This document shows positions 17,132 to 26,512 of a stretch of 64,000 nucleotides of DNA, one piece after another. Below the pieces are notes generated by a model. The model saw nothing but the letters and a program-made list of their open reading frames with translations, was not told the DNA's origin and made no database searches. The stretch's first letter is position 1. Every line of letters starts with the position of its first letter. The DNA is from Gemmobacter megaterium (GTDB lineage Bacteria > Pseudomonadota > Alphaproteobacteria > Rhodobacterales > Rhodobacteraceae), in the NCBI RefSeq assembly GCF_900156815.1, contig NZ_FTOT01000002.1, forward strand, positions 496,001-560,000, in the 5' to 3' direction. The position numbers and the translations under genes were made by a program.

Positions 17132-18862
17132 TCAGGTCCGCGCCGCATCCTCCAGCCGCAGTTGCACACGCTGGCGACCGCCCCAGGAATCGACCTCGAC
17201 CCGACCGGCGAGATGGAACCGCCCCGCAGCCCCTGCGCACAGCGCCGCGCCCAGCGGGGTATCGTAGATCCCGAAGGCGATCGCCTGCAATCGGGCGCCA
17301 TCGCCAAAGGTCAGGCGCAGATGGTTCTCGCCGATCTTGCGCGCGTCGGTGATGCGCTGATCGGCAAAAACGAAGCGCGGCGCCGGAGCAGAGGCGCCAA
17401 AGGGACCGGCTGCCTCGATCTGCGCGATCAAATCCGGAGTGGCGCCTTCGGGCGCAAGCAGACCGTCCACCGCCAGATCCCGCGGACCGATCTCGCCCGC
17501 ACCCTGCCGCGCCAGAAGCTCGGCCAGCCGCGCCATGGCAGGTTCCAGCATTTCCCGCGCCACCGTCAAACCGGCCGCCATGCGGTGCCCGCCGCCCTTG
17601 ATCAGCAACCCCTCGGCCGCCACCCGTTGCACGGCCGCCCCCAGATCGACACCCGGCACCGACCGCGCACTGCCCTTGCCGATCCCGTTCTCAAATCCGA
17701 TGACCACCGAGGGACGGTCGAACGCCTCTTTCAACCGGGCTGCGGCAATGCCGACAACCCCCGGATGCCAGCCCTCGCCCGCCGCCCAGACCAGCGGGCC
17801 ATCGGTCCCGCGTGCCTCTGCCTGCGCCATAGCCTCGGCCCGCACCGCAGCCTCGATCTCGCGCCGTTCGGTGTTCAGTTCATCCAGACGCTGGGCCAGA
17901 ACCACAGCTTCGGCCGGGTTGTCGGTGGCCAGCAAGCGGGCGCCCAGGTCCGCCTGCCCGATCCGCCCCCCGGCATTCACCCGCGGCCCAAGCAGAAAGC
18001 CAAGCGCATGGGTGTCCGGCGCCTTGGTCATGCGCGCCACATCCGCCAGAGCCACCAGCCCAGGCCGCTCGCGTCGCCCCATCACCGCCAGGCCCTGTCG
18101 CACCAGGGCCCGGTTGACACCGATCAGGGGCGCCACATCCGCAACCGTCGCCAGCGCCACCAGATCCAGCAGGCGCATCAGATCCGGCCCTTGCACCCCC
18201 TCGCCGCGCAACCGCCGGTTGGCCTCGACCAGCACAAGGAACACAACCCCAGCGGCACAAAGATGACCCAGCCCGCCAGCCTCGTCCTGCCGGTTGGGAT
18301 TGACCACCGCAACGGCAGGCGGCAGGGTGTCGCCACCAAGGTGATGGTCCAGCACGATGACGTCACAGCCCGCCGCGGCAATCGGTTCGTGGCTCAGCGT
18401 GCCGCAATCGACACAGACAATCAGGTCATGCGCCCGCCCCAGCGCCTGCATGGCAGGCACGTTCGGACCATAGCCCTCATCTATCCGGTCAGGAATATAC
18501 AGCGTCGCCCCAAGTCCCATGGCGCGCAGCCAAACGATCAGCAGCGCGGCAGAGGCGCCGCCATCCACATCGTAATCGGCAAAGACTGCAATCCGCTGCC
18601 GATCCCGCAAGGCACGCAGAAACCTGTCCGTCGCAGCCCCCATGTCCCGCAGGACCATCGGGTCAGGCAGCAGGTCGCGCAACGCCGGAGCCAGAAAGCC
18701 GGGCGCCTCGTCCGGCGCCACCCCGCGCCGCGCCAGCACCCGCGCCACGGGCAAGGGCAGACGCTGACCCTGCGCGATCGCTTCGGCCAGACGGTCCTGG
18801 TCATCCGAAAGACCAACCCAGCGCCGCCCGGTCAGCGACAGCTCGACGCCCAGAAACGCCAT
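17132..18862 (-). CDS. recJ: Single-stranded-DNA-specific exonuclease RecJ
   Basis: The 576-residue protein is the 5'-3' ssDNA exonuclease of RecF-type recombination and mismatch repair. DHH-family metal motifs are visible: DYDVDGG at residues 96-102, the Asp of VDCG near 152, and LDHH at 171-174. The C-terminal DHHA1 and OB-type nucleic-acid-binding regions follow. The length agrees with bacterial RecJ. A copy of the AAATACCC repeat separates it from glpX upstream, and the two are probably transcribed in the same direction. Confidence 0.95.
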   Translation of the reverse strand: MAFLGVELSLTGRRWVGLSDDQDRLAEAIAQGQRLPLPVARVLARRGVAPDEAPGFLAPALRDLLPDPMVLRDMGAATDRFLRALRDRQRIAVFADYDVDGGASAALLIVWLRAMGLGATLYIPDRIDEGYGPNVPAMQALGRAHDLIVCVDCGTLSHEPIAAAGCDVIVLDHHLGGDTLPPAVAVVNPNRQDEAGGLGHLCAAGVVFLVLVEANRRLRGEGVQGPDLMRLLDLVALATVADVAPLIGVNRALVRQGLAVMGRRERPGLVALADVARMTKAPDTHALGFLLGPRVNAGGRIGQADLGARLLATDNPAEAVVLAQRLDELNTERREIEAAVRAEAMAQAEARGTDGPLVWAAGEGWHPGVVGIAAARLKEAFDRPSVVIGFENGIGKGSARSVPGVDLGAAVQRVAAEGLLIKGGGHRMAAGLTVAREMLEPAMARLAELLARQGAGEIGPRDLAVDGLLAPEGATPDLIAQIEAAGPFGASAPAPRFVFADQRITDARKIGENHLRLTFGDGARLQAIAFGIYDTPLGAALCAGAAGRFHLAGRVEVDSWGGRQRVQLRLEDAART

Positions 18863-18875
18863 CGGTGCCCTTTCG

Positions 18876-18917
18876 CCTTGCTGAAAATACCCCGGGGGTG
18901 CGGGGGCTGGCCCCCGC
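18876..18917. repeat. Dispersed AAATACCC repeat, copy A
   Basis: CTTGCTGAAAATACCCCGGGGGTG is followed at once by the palindrome GCGGGGGC-TG-GCCCCCGC. The same two-part module occurs at 26681, 57335 and 57534, each time between genes. Here it fills the gap between recJ and glpX. Confidence 0.65.
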
Positions 18918-18937
18918 TGCCCTGCATACCGGGGCGC

Positions 18938-19903
18938 TTACTTCACCGGAGTGCGATAGGTCATGCGCCGGACCGAGCCTGTCTTGGACCGCATCAGCAC
19001 CGTTTCCGTCGTCACCCAGCCGACTTCGCGCTTCAACCCGCGCAGGATCGACCCATCCGTCACCCCCGTCGCAGCAAAGATCACATCGGCCGTGACCATC
19101 TCGTCCCGCGTGTAGATGCGGCCCAGATCGGTGATCCCGGCACGCTCTGCCCTGCTCTTCTCATCGTCATTGCGGAACAGGAGCTGTCCATAGATCTGGC
19201 CGCCCATGCATTTCAGCGCCGCCGCCGCCAGCACACCTTCCGGCGCACCGCCAGAGCCCATGTACATGTCGATCCCCGTGGTCTCGGCCTCGGCGCAATG
19301 GATCACGCCGGCGACATCCCCATCGGTAATCAGCCGGATCGCCGCGCCGGTCGAGCGGACAGCACTGATCAGATCCTGATGCCGGGGCCGTTCCAGGATG
19401 CAGACGGTGATATCCTCGGGCTGCCCTCCCTTGGCCTTGGCCAACTGACGCACCCGCTCGGCCGGATCCATGTCCAGCGAGACCACGCCTTCGGCATAGC
19501 CGGGGCCGATGGCCAGCTTGTCCATATAGACATCAGGCGCATGAAGCAGCGTGCCACGCGGCGCCATGGCGATCACGGCCAGCGCATTCGGCATGTCCTT
19601 GGCCGTCAGCGTGGTCCCTTCCAGCGGGTCCAGCGCGATATCCACCGCCGGCCCCTTGCCGGTGCCGACCTCTTCACCGATGAACAGCATCGGCGCCTCG
19701 TCACGCTCGCCCTCGCCAATCACGACGGTCCCTGCGATATCCAGCAGGTTGAGTTGGGTGCGCATGGCATCGACAGCGGCCTGGTCGGCAGCCTTCTCAT
19801 CGCCCCGCCCGATGAGCCGGGCCGAAGCAATCGCGGCGGCTTCGGAAACGCGGGCAAGGCCCAGCGACAACATGCGGTCGTTGAAATCGACGGTCTGCGG
19901 CAT
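18938..19903 (-). CDS. glpX: Class II fructose-1,6-bisphosphatase
   Basis: The 321-residue GlpX-type enzyme hydrolyses fructose 1,6-bisphosphate (possibly also sedoheptulose 1,7-bisphosphate) in gluconeogenesis or the Calvin cycle. Metal-binding motifs of the inositol-phosphatase fold are visible: VIGEGERDEAPML and DIALDPLEGT. The start at 19903 (MPQTVDFNDRML) matches the family N-terminus. The frame is open 46 codons further up, but that extension has no homology. The gene is transcribed toward recJ. Confidence 0.95.
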   Translation of the reverse strand: MPQTVDFNDRMLSLGLARVSEAAAIASARLIGRGDEKAADQAAVDAMRTQLNLLDIAGTVVIGEGERDEAPMLFIGEEVGTGKGPAVDIALDPLEGTTLTAKDMPNALAVIAMAPRGTLLHAPDVYMDKLAIGPGYAEGVVSLDMDPAERVRQLAKAKGGQPEDITVCILERPRHQDLISAVRSTGAAIRLITDGDVAGVIHCAEAETTGIDMYMGSGGAPEGVLAAAALKCMGGQIYGQLLFRNDDEKSRAERAGITDLGRIYTRDEMVTADVIFAATGVTDGSILRGLKREVGWVTTETVLMRSKTGSVRRMTYRTPVK

Positions 19904-20063
19904 GACTGCATCCAGTTTGGGACAATTTGGCCAAGGTTGTACCGCTTGAGACGGCCAAAGGAAACCCCGCGCAACCGGCCCGCGCTTTGCCACACGCTGC
20001 GCCAGCGCCCGGCAGCGAACTGTCGGTCCCAGGATCGTCACAGGGTGTGCGACATGATATCAG

Positions 20064-20129
20064 TTGAAAACGCGTGCGACACTCCGTAACACCAAAGTGC
20101 CGCGACCAACCGCCAGACTGGCGGCTTTT
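20064..20129 (+). promoter_or_regulatory. Promoter-like sequence followed at once by a terminator-like hairpin
   Basis: TTGAAA-N17-TAACAC (20064-20092) would start transcription near 20099. CCGCCA/TGGCGG with CTTTT follows at 20110-20129. The pair lies 59 bases before the desaturase gene and could act as an early attenuator, or either part could be fortuitous. Confidence 0.3.
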
Positions 20130-20187
20130 GGTCTAGGCTCAACAAAAACCTGCCTGGCCCGGCCGGCAAGAACACCCACAGGCTTTG

Positions 20188-21213
20188 ATGTCCGACCGCA
20201 CCGACACCCCGCGCACAGCGCGCGAATGGCTCAGCATTCTGGCACGTTACCGCGAGCCATCAACCCGGCGCAGCCTTTTTGAACTCGCCGCCACGCTGGC
20301 GCCGTTCATCGCCCTCTGGGCACTGGCCTGGATGGCACTGTCGATCAGCCCCTGGCTGACCCTTGCCCTGGCCATGCTGAACGGCGCGTTCCTCGTGCGG
20401 ATTTTCATCATCCAGCACGATTGCGGCCACGGGGCCTTTTTGAAGAACCGCAAGGCGCAGGACTGGGTGGGCCGCGTGCTGGGTGTCCTGACGCTGACCC
20501 CCTATGCGGTCTGGCGGCGGGCGCATTCGCTGCATCATGCGACCCACGGGAACCTCGATCAGCGTGGCATCGGCGATGTGCTGACCCTGACGATAGAGGA
20601 ATATCGCGCACGGTCCCCGCTGGGGCGCCTGATGTACCGGCTTTACCGGCATCCGCTGGTCCTCTTTGTTCTTGGCCCCAGCTACCTGTTCATCCTGCAA
20701 AACCGTTTGCCGTTCGGGCTGATGAATTCGGGCTGGCGCTACTGGACCTCGGCCATGGGCACCAATGCGATGATCGGCATCGCATTGGGGCTGATCATCT
20801 GGTTCGGCGGGCTGCTGCCGGTTCTGCTGATCTTTCTGCCCACATCGGTGATCGCGGCCACCATCGGCGTCTGGCTGTTCTACGTGCAGCACCAGTTCGA
20901 AGAAACCCATTGGTCGCGCGGTGAGGACTGGCAGTTGCATGACGCCGCCCTCGAAGGCAGCTCGCATTACGTGCTGCCTCAGCCCTTGCGTTGGCTTTCG
21001 GGCAACATCGGCATCCACCACGTGCATCATCTTTATTCGCGCATTCCGTTCTACCGCCTGACCGAGGTGATCCGCGAACACCGCGAACTCGCCGAGGCGC
21101 AGCGGCTGACGATCCGCGAAAGCCTTGCCACGGTGAAACTGCACCTGTGGGACGAGGCGCAGGGCAAATTGCTGTCCTTTGCCGAGGCGCGCGCGCGATA
21201 CGGCATCAGCTGA
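20188..21213 (+). CDS. Membrane fatty acid desaturase
   Basis: The 341-residue integral membrane di-iron enzyme has the three histidine boxes of the desaturase superfamily: HDCGH at residues 77-81, HSLHH at 113-117 and HHVHH near 276. Hydrophobic segments lie at about 37-75 and 185-235. It would introduce a double bond into a fatty acyl chain. Regiospecificity is unknown. The start is the ATG at 20188; the in-frame TTG three bases earlier is unlikely. It stands alone, with a structured region upstream. Confidence 0.93.
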   Translation: MSDRTDTPRTAREWLSILARYREPSTRRSLFELAATLAPFIALWALAWMALSISPWLTLALAMLNGAFLVRIFIIQHDCGHGAFLKNRKAQDWVGRVLGVLTLTPYAVWRRAHSLHHATHGNLDQRGIGDVLTLTIEEYRARSPLGRLMYRLYRHPLVLFVLGPSYLFILQNRLPFGLMNSGWRYWTSAMGTNAMIGIALGLIIWFGGLLPVLLIFLPTSVIAATIGVWLFYVQHQFEETHWSRGEDWQLHDAALEGSSHYVLPQPLRWLSGNIGIHHVHHLYSRIPFYRLTEVIREHRELAEAQRLTIRESLATVKLHLWDEAQGKLLSFAEARARYGIS

Positions 21214-21411
21214 CCAACGGGCGCCAGCGCCGCGCAAAACCGGCGCGCGGCGCGGACAGCCCGCCCGCGCAGAATCCCGGTCGATAGAACTGGTATCAGG
21301 CGCCACGGCACTTTGTCGGGGCCTTGTGACCTGCCAGGCGGCAACAGCGCGGACCGCAGGGGGCGCCACGGCCGCCAGATGCGGGGATCGCGTTGCCACG
21401 AAGCCGGGTTG

Positions 21412-21759
21412 TCAGTCGAAATAGGGTGTCAGCACCGCGACGATGACAGAGTTTTCGGCCAGGGCCCGGTCCATCAGGCCGCCTTCCTCGGGGTCGATCA
21501 CCTCCCCCGCCGCTTCCCGCTCTGCTCGTGTGCCGTGACCCGTGACCTCCAGAACCGACAGTTCGGCCTGTTGCAGGATCGCCACCGTTTCGCGCACGGC
21601 CTCGGCCTCGTCCACGCCGGAGGCATAGCACAGTAGGCCCGCCCCGGTCGCATCCTTGGGCAGGCCATCGTCAGGCTTGCGACCGACCTCGACCAGCAGG
21701 GTATGCACCTGCTGCGGGCGTTTCTGCTTGGGCGCGTCGGGCTTGGGATCGGTGGTCAT
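21412..21759 (-). CDS. Conserved hypothetical protein
   Basis: The 115-residue soluble protein starts with a charged, lysine/proline-rich segment (MTTDPKPDAPKQKRPQ) and then a compact alpha/beta part that ends ENSVIVAVLTPYFD. I do not recognise a family. The start at 21759 has GGAG upstream (CCGGAGTTCCCC), while the frame extends 11 codons further without a site. It is upstream of, and in the same direction as, nothing obvious; selD follows in parallel 73 bases away on the other side. Confidence 0.65.
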   Translation of the reverse strand: MTTDPKPDAPKQKRPQQVHTLLVEVGRKPDDGLPKDATGAGLLCYASGVDEAEAVRETVAILQQAELSVLEVTGHGTRAEREAAGEVIDPEEGGLMDRALAENSVIVAVLTPYFD

Positions 21760-21831
21760 GGGGAACTCCGGCTGATACGGTTGCCTTAGCAATGGCGGGA
21801 CGCCGGAGCAAGCGATGCGACCCCGGCGCCG

Positions 21832-22896
21832 TCAGTCGATCCGCAGCCGGGGCGACACGCCCCGGTCGGCGATACGGCCAACCACGGCGGCCTGTGCAAA
21901 CCCATGGCGCCGGAAGATGTTCAGCACCTCGGAGGCCACGGCGGGATCGCACGCAACCAGCAGCCCGCCCGACGTCTGCGGATCGGTCAGGATCGCGCGG
22001 GCCCCTGGCGCAAGATCATCGGACAATATCACTTCATGGCCATAGCTGGCCCAGTTGCGGCCCGAGGCGCCGGTGACTGTTCCGGCCTGGGCCAGTTCTG
22101 CCACCCCTGGCAGCAACGGCACGGCAGACCAGTCCAGCCGCAGATCCGCCCCGGCCCCCCGCGCCATTTCCAGCGCATGGCCGCCAAGGCCAAAGCCTGT
22201 CACGTCGGTCATGGCATGTACGCCAGCCATACGCGCCAGTTCTGGCCCCGGCGTATTCAGTTGCGTGGTCGTCGCGATCATCCGGGCGTAGCCGGCATCG
22301 TCCAGCACCCCTTTTTTCAGCGCGGCAGACTGTATGCCCACGCCCAGCGGCTTGCCCAGGATCAGCACGTCACCGGGCCGCGCATCGGCATTGCGCTTCA
22401 GATGGGCCGGGTCCACCAGACCCAACGCCACCAGACCATAGATCGGCTCGACGGAATCGATGGTATGCCCCCCGGCCACCGGAATGCCCGCCAGGGCACA
22501 GGCCGCAGCGCCGCCCGAAAGGATCTGCCCGATCGTCTCGACGGACAAGACATTGATCGGCATTCCGACCAGCGCCAATGCCATGATCGGCGTGCCCCCC
22601 ATGGCATAGACATCCGATATCGCATTGGTCGCGGCGATGCGCCCGAAATGGTCAGGATCGTCCACGATGGGCATGAAAAAATCCGTCGTCGCCACCAGCG
22701 CCTGACGGTCGTTCAACAGATAGACCGCCGCATCGTCGGAGGTCTCTATCCCGACCAGCAGCGCCTCTGGCACCGGCAGACCAGAGGTGCCACGCAGGAT
22801 GCCCGACAGAACGCCGGGGGCGATCTTGCAGCCGCATCCCCCGCCATGGGACAACGAGGTCAGACGCGGTTCTGTCAATGTAGTAGGGGCAGTCAT
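21832..22896 (-). CDS. selD: Selenide, water dikinase
   Basis: The 354-residue enzyme makes selenophosphate from selenide and ATP. HGGGCGCK at residues 17-24 carries the catalytic pair C21 and K24, the counterparts of C17 and K20 in E. coli, so this is the cysteine form and not a selenoprotein. The AIRS-type ATP domains follow (TTDFFMP, YAMGGTP, DVTGFGLGGH). Its start overlaps the mnmH stop by four bases, so the two are translationally coupled. This ties the selenophosphate to tRNA selenation. Confidence 0.96.
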   Translation of the reverse strand: MTAPTTLTEPRLTSLSHGGGCGCKIAPGVLSGILRGTSGLPVPEALLVGIETSDDAAVYLLNDRQALVATTDFFMPIVDDPDHFGRIAATNAISDVYAMGGTPIMALALVGMPINVLSVETIGQILSGGAAACALAGIPVAGGHTIDSVEPIYGLVALGLVDPAHLKRNADARPGDVLILGKPLGVGIQSAALKKGVLDDAGYARMIATTTQLNTPGPELARMAGVHAMTDVTGFGLGGHALEMARGAGADLRLDWSAVPLLPGVAELAQAGTVTGASGRNWASYGHEVILSDDLAPGARAILTDPQTSGGLLVACDPAVASEVLNIFRRHGFAQAAVVGRIADRGVSPRLRID

Positions 22897-23960
22897 GCGG
22901 CACCTCTAGTCAGGCTCGGCAAGGAAAGCGTGGCGACCAGCCTGTCGGCCACGCCATGCAGGGCGGACGGGGCCAGCGACGGGGCGGGCACATCGACAAC
23001 CGGCACGGATGCGCGGGCGCGATGCTTGCGATAGCGCGGATCATAGTGCTGCTCGATCAATTCGGCGGCAAGCGTCTCAAAGCTCCCCACTCCCGCCAAC
23101 GCCTGCCAGCGGGCAATGTGCTCGGCGGGATGGTAGGGGCGCAGATTGTCCAGCGTGCCGGACAGCCGCTCCGGATCCTCGGTGACATCGGCATAGGCAC
23201 GCGCCAGATAGGCCGCGCGTTCGGCCACCGGCACCTCCAGCGCCAGGCGGGGGGCCGCACACATCGCGCGCCACAGCGGAGTCGGCAGGCGCAGATTGCC
23301 CACCTTGGCGCTTTCCGCCTCGATCACCACGGGACGCACAGGATCCAACGCCGCCAGCGCCATGGCCAACCGGCCCTCGAACAGTTTTTGCGATGGCTGC
23401 ACGCCCCGCGCACCGAACACAGAGCCACGGTGATGCGCCAGCCCTTCCAGGTCGATCACCTGCACGCCTCGCAGCGCCAGCAGCCCCAGCAGTTCGGTCT
23501 TGGCCGTGCCGGTGTTCCCGTCCAGCAGCACGACAGGCGCAGGACATGGTTGGTCATGCACCGCCTGCACCACCAGCCTGCGCCAACTCTTGTACCCGCC
23601 CGCGAGCGTCTCCACCCGCCATCCGATGCTGGACAATATGGTGGCAAAGGAACCCGACCGCATTCCGCCACGCCAGCAATAGACCAGCGGGCGCCACCCT
23701 CCCGGCTTTTGCGCCAATGGTCCTTGCAGATGACGTGCCGCATTTGCCGCCACCAGCGCCCCGCCGATCCGGCGGGCATCGAACGGCGAGATCTGTTTGT
23801 AAACCGTGCCGACACGGGCGCGCTCTGCATCGTCCAGCACAGCCAGGTTGATGGCCCCCGGCAAATGGTCGTCCGCAAATTCCGACGGCGCGCGCACATC
23901 AATGATGTCATCGAAACGATGACGCGCGAGTTCGGTCAACGAGGTCAGGGTGATGGCCAT
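22893..23960 (-). CDS. mnmH: tRNA 2-selenouridine synthase
   Basis: The 355-residue protein (SelU/YbbB) replaces sulphur by selenium at the wobble 2-thiouridine of tRNAs for Lys, Glu and Gln. An N-terminal rhodanese domain carries the active cysteine C95 in VYCWRGGMRSGS. A P-loop follows at residues 148-156 (GNTGTAKTE) for the geranyl-transfer and selenation domain. It is the first gene of a two-gene unit with selD. A tRNA-Glu(UUC) gene, one of its expected substrates, lies in the same window. Confidence 0.95.
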   Translation of the reverse strand: MAITLTSLTELARHRFDDIIDVRAPSEFADDHLPGAINLAVLDDAERARVGTVYKQISPFDARRIGGALVAANAARHLQGPLAQKPGGWRPLVYCWRGGMRSGSFATILSSIGWRVETLAGGYKSWRRLVVQAVHDQPCPAPVVLLDGNTGTAKTELLGLLALRGVQVIDLEGLAHHRGSVFGARGVQPSQKLFEGRLAMALAALDPVRPVVIEAESAKVGNLRLPTPLWRAMCAAPRLALEVPVAERAAYLARAYADVTEDPERLSGTLDNLRPYHPAEHIARWQALAGVGSFETLAAELIEQHYDPRYRKHRARASVPVVDVPAPSLAPSALHGVADRLVATLSLPSLTRGAA

Positions 23961-23983
23961 TCCTGGCGCTTTACCTCAAGGGC

Positions 23984-24009
23984 GGCGCGAGAGAAAGGGC
24001 TCTCGCGCC
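23984..24009. terminator. Hairpin between glsB and mnmH
   Basis: GGCGCGAGAG and CTCTCGCGCC form a perfect 10-bp stem with a six-base loop. It is followed by further GC-rich stems up to 24062. They lie behind the glsB stop and before mnmH on the same strand, without a T-run. Confidence 0.45.
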
Positions 24010-24086
24010 CACTCCGGGGCTGGCTGCCCCGGTTGCCGACCCGCGGGGCTGCTTCGCCCCACCCGGCGCGGATGCCGCCTGACGGC

Positions 24087-24332
24087 TCAACCCCGAACGC
24101 GGCGACCGATCCAGATCAGCAGGGCAGCACCTGCGGCCCCGACAACCAGTTGCGGCAGCCAGGCGCGTTCGGCATAGATCCCGGCCCAGCCAAGGATCAT
24201 GTTCAGCACCACCGCCCCGATTATTCCAAGAATGATATTGGTAAACAGGCCGGTGTTGGCCTTCATGATCATGCTGGCGATCCACCCGGCAAGGCCGCCG
24301 ATGATGATCGACATGATGATACCCAGTCCCAT
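24087..24332 (-). CDS. GlsB/YeaQ/YmgE family small membrane protein
   Basis: The 81-residue protein has three hydrophobic helices with the glycine-rich pattern of this family (GLGIIMSIIIGGLAGWIAS, then TNIILGIIGAVVLN, then LVVGAAGAALLIWIGRRVRG). Such inner-membrane proteins are linked to stress responses, but their molecular role is unknown. It stands alone with GC-rich hairpins behind it. Confidence 0.88.
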   Translation of the reverse strand: MGLGIIMSIIIGGLAGWIASMIMKANTGLFTNIILGIIGAVVLNMILGWAGIYAERAWLPQLVVGAAGAALLIWIGRRVRG

Positions 24333-24608
24333 AGCATACTCCGCACGCTTGCATTCACGTGGACGTTAACATGGAACCGGACAAGCGGTTCCAAAAATGT
24401 GCCCCGGCCGGCAGCAGATTCCACGCCTTCCGACGCATGCGGCAGGTGGAGGCGCGGCCCGAACGCCCGACCCTGAACCTCGCTCCGCCAGCACGCACAC
24501 CGCCATGCCCGGCCGTCACCCCTGGCACAAATGACGCTACGGATGGGCCGATCCACAGCAAAACCGCTGTTTGCCCCTGACAGCCGCCACGTTTTGCTGT
24601 CTTGCCTC

Positions 24609-24637
24609 TTGAAAATTCCTGAAACGGCGCTCATTAG
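24609..24637 (+). promoter_or_regulatory. Promoter of the infA operon
   Basis: TTGAAA at 24609 and CATTAG at 24632 are 17 bases apart. The preceding base makes CTTGAAA, so the -35 also suits a heat-shock sigma factor. A GTCTGC/GCAGAC hairpin (24645-24663) would lie at the very 5' end of the transcript. The rest of the 24333-24681 gap holds nothing else I can name. Confidence 0.45.
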
Positions 24638-24681
24638 GTCGCATGTCTGCAGTTCCCGCAGACGTAAGGATCGGAGTGACC

Positions 24682-24900
24682 ATGGCCAAGGAAGAACTGC
24701 TCGAATTCCCAGGCGTCGTGAAGGAACTCCTGCCGAACACGACGTTCAAGGTCGAGCTGGACAACGGCCATGAACTGATCGCTACGATGGCAGGCAAGAT
24801 GCGCAAGAACCGCATCCGTGTTCTCGCGGGCGACCGGGTTCAGGTTGAAATGACGCCCTATGATCTGACCAAGGGCCGGATCAACTACCGCTTCAAGTGA
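24682..24900 (+). CDS. infA: Translation initiation factor IF-1
   Basis: The 72-residue S1-fold protein binds the ribosomal A site during initiation. The start [13 protein letters not shown] at 24682 gives the exact family length; GGATCGGAGTG lies upstream, and the in-frame GTG/ATG starts further up are not used by the family. It heads a unit with maf, the RNase E/G gene and yacG, each joined by an overlapping stop and start. Confidence 0.97.
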   Translation: MAKEELLEFPGVVKELLPNTTFKVELDNGHELIATMAGKMRKNRIRVLAGDRVQVEMTPYDLTKGRINYRFK

Positions 24901-25475
24901 TGCGGCTGATCCTTGGGTCGGCCAGCCCGCGCCGGAAAGAGCTTCTGGCGCAGATCGGCCTTGTGCCCGATGCCGTTCTGCCCCCCGACATCGACGAGAC
25001 GCCGCGGCGCGGGGAACTGCCACGCCCCTATTGCGCGCGCATGGCCGCCGAAAAGGCCGCCGCCGTCACGGCGGGGCCCGACGATGTGGTGCTGTGCGCC
25101 GATACCACGGTCGCCCTGGGGCGGCGCATCCTGGGCAAACCTGCCGATGCCGGCGAAGCCGCCGCGTTCCTGACCCTGCTGGGCGGGCGGCGGCACGAGG
25201 TGATCACGGCGGTCGCCGTGCGGCGCGGCACCCGCATGTGGACGCGCGAGGTTGTCTCGGTCGTCAAGTTCAAGCGCCTGTCGGACCCGGAGTTGAACGC
25301 CTACCTTGCCAGCGGCGAATGGCAGGGCAAGGCGGGCGGCTACGGCATTCAGGGCCTGGCAGGTGCGTTTGTGCCCTGGATGCAGGGGTCGTTCACCGGG
25401 GTTGTCGGCCTGCCGGTGGCGGAAACCGCCGCGCTGTTGCACGCAGCTGGCTGGCCGGTCTGGAGGGTGGCATGA
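24900..25475 (+). CDS. Maf family nucleotide pyrophosphatase
   Basis: The 191-residue Maf protein hydrolyses non-canonical or modified nucleoside triphosphates. [14 protein letters not shown] at the N-terminus, [14 protein letters not shown] near residue 65 and [10 protein letters not shown] near 147 are the conserved Maf blocks. The ATG at 24900 shares its A with the infA stop codon; a GTG at 24897 is an alternative. Whether it is of the dTTP/UTP (YhdE) or m7GTP (YceF) type cannot be settled by eye. Confidence 0.94.
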   Translation: MRLILGSASPRRKELLAQIGLVPDAVLPPDIDETPRRGELPRPYCARMAAEKAAAVTAGPDDVVLCADTTVALGRRILGKPADAGEAAAFLTLLGGRRHEVITAVAVRRGTRMWTREVVSVVKFKRLSDPELNAYLASGEWQGKAGGYGIQGLAGAFVPWMQGSFTGVVGLPVAETAALLHAAGWPVWRVA

Positions 25476-26512
25476 AGGGGCGCGTTGTCGTGCTGGATCG
25501 CTGGCAAGGCCGCGAGGCGGCGGCACTGGTGGTCGATGGCCGGTTGGAGGATCTGTTGATCGACCCGGCAGATGACAACCCGCTGCGCCCCGGTGCCATC
25601 CTGCGCGGGGTGGTGGACCGCCCCGTCAAGGGACAGGGCGGCGTCTTCGTCAAGTTGCCTGGCGGGTCGGGCTTTCTGCGCCAGGTCTCCGGCCTTGCAC
25701 CTGGGCAACGGGTGATCGTGCAGATCACCGGCGCGACCGAGCCCGGAAAGGCGGCGCCGGTGTCGCTGCGGGTGCTGTTCAAGTCGCGGCTGGCCATTGT
25801 CACGCCGGGCGCACCGGGCCTGAACATCTCGCGCCGGATCAAGGACGAAGATCTCCGGGGCGATCTTCAGTCGCTTGCGGCCGAGGCCATGGCGGGCGCG
25901 GCCCAGGACCACGGCCTCATCCTGCGCTCGGCCTGTGACGCTGCGGGCGAAGACGAAATCGCAGATGACATCATGGCGATGCGCGATCTGGCCGCCGCCG
26001 TGACGGCAGATCTGGCCGGAGGCCCGGAACTGCTGGTCGAGGCACCGGGCGCACAGGACCATGCCTGGCGCGAATGGTCGGACCCTGCCCCGGACGAGGT
26101 AGACCAGACCGAGGGCGCCTTTGCCCGGCACGAGATCGAGACCATGATCGACGACCTGCGCAGCCCGGTCGTGGCCCTGACCGCGGGCGCCTCGATGATC
26201 ATCGAGCCGACACGCGCGCTGGTTGCGGTCGATGTCAATACCGGCCCCGACACATCGCCCGCCGCCACCACCAAGGCCAATATCGCCGCCGCCCGCGATC
26301 TGCCGCGCCAATTGCGGCTGCGGGGGCTGGGCGGCCAGATCACGGTCGATTTCGCCCCCATGCCCAAGAAGGATCGCGGCACGCTGGAACAGGTGTTGCG
26401 CGCCGCCTTCAAGGGCGAGGCCGCAGAGACCACTCTGGCAGGCTGGACACCGCTGGGCTGCTTTGAACTGCAGCGCAAGCGCGACCGCCCCCCACTGGCA
26501 AGCCTGCTATGA
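25472..26512 (+). CDS. Ribonuclease E/G family protein, short form
   Basis: The 346-residue endoribonuclease has a small S1-like N-terminal part and the RNase E/G catalytic core. The two catalytic aspartates lie in LVAVDVNTG (about residue 253) and ITVDFAPM (about 292). It is much shorter than RNase G (about 490) and stops before the CPxC zinc-link region, so the dimer-linking element is absent. The start at 25472 follows GGAGGGTGGC and overlaps the maf stop. It overlaps yacG at its own end. Confidence 0.9.
   Translation: MKGRVVVLDRWQGREAAALVVDGRLEDLLIDPADDNPLRPGAILRGVVDRPVKGQGGVFVKLPGGSGFLRQVSGLAPGQRVIVQITGATEPGKAAPVSLRVLFKSRLAIVTPGAPGLNISRRIKDEDLRGDLQSLAAEAMAGAAQDHGLILRSACDAAGEDEIADDIMAMRDLAAAVTADLAGGPELLVEAPGAQDHAWREWSDPAPDEVDQTEGAFARHEIETMIDDLRSPVVALTAGASMIIEPTRALVAVDVNTGPDTSPAATTKANIAAARDLPRQLRLRGLGGQITVDFAPMPKKDRGTLEQVLRAAFKGEAAETTLAGWTPLGCFELQRKRDRPPLASLL

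Noticed and set aside
17162-20089. A 975-codon plus-strand open frame across recJ and glpX
   Set aside because: It runs antisense through two real genes and their spacer, and has His/Arg/Gln-rich composition without domains.
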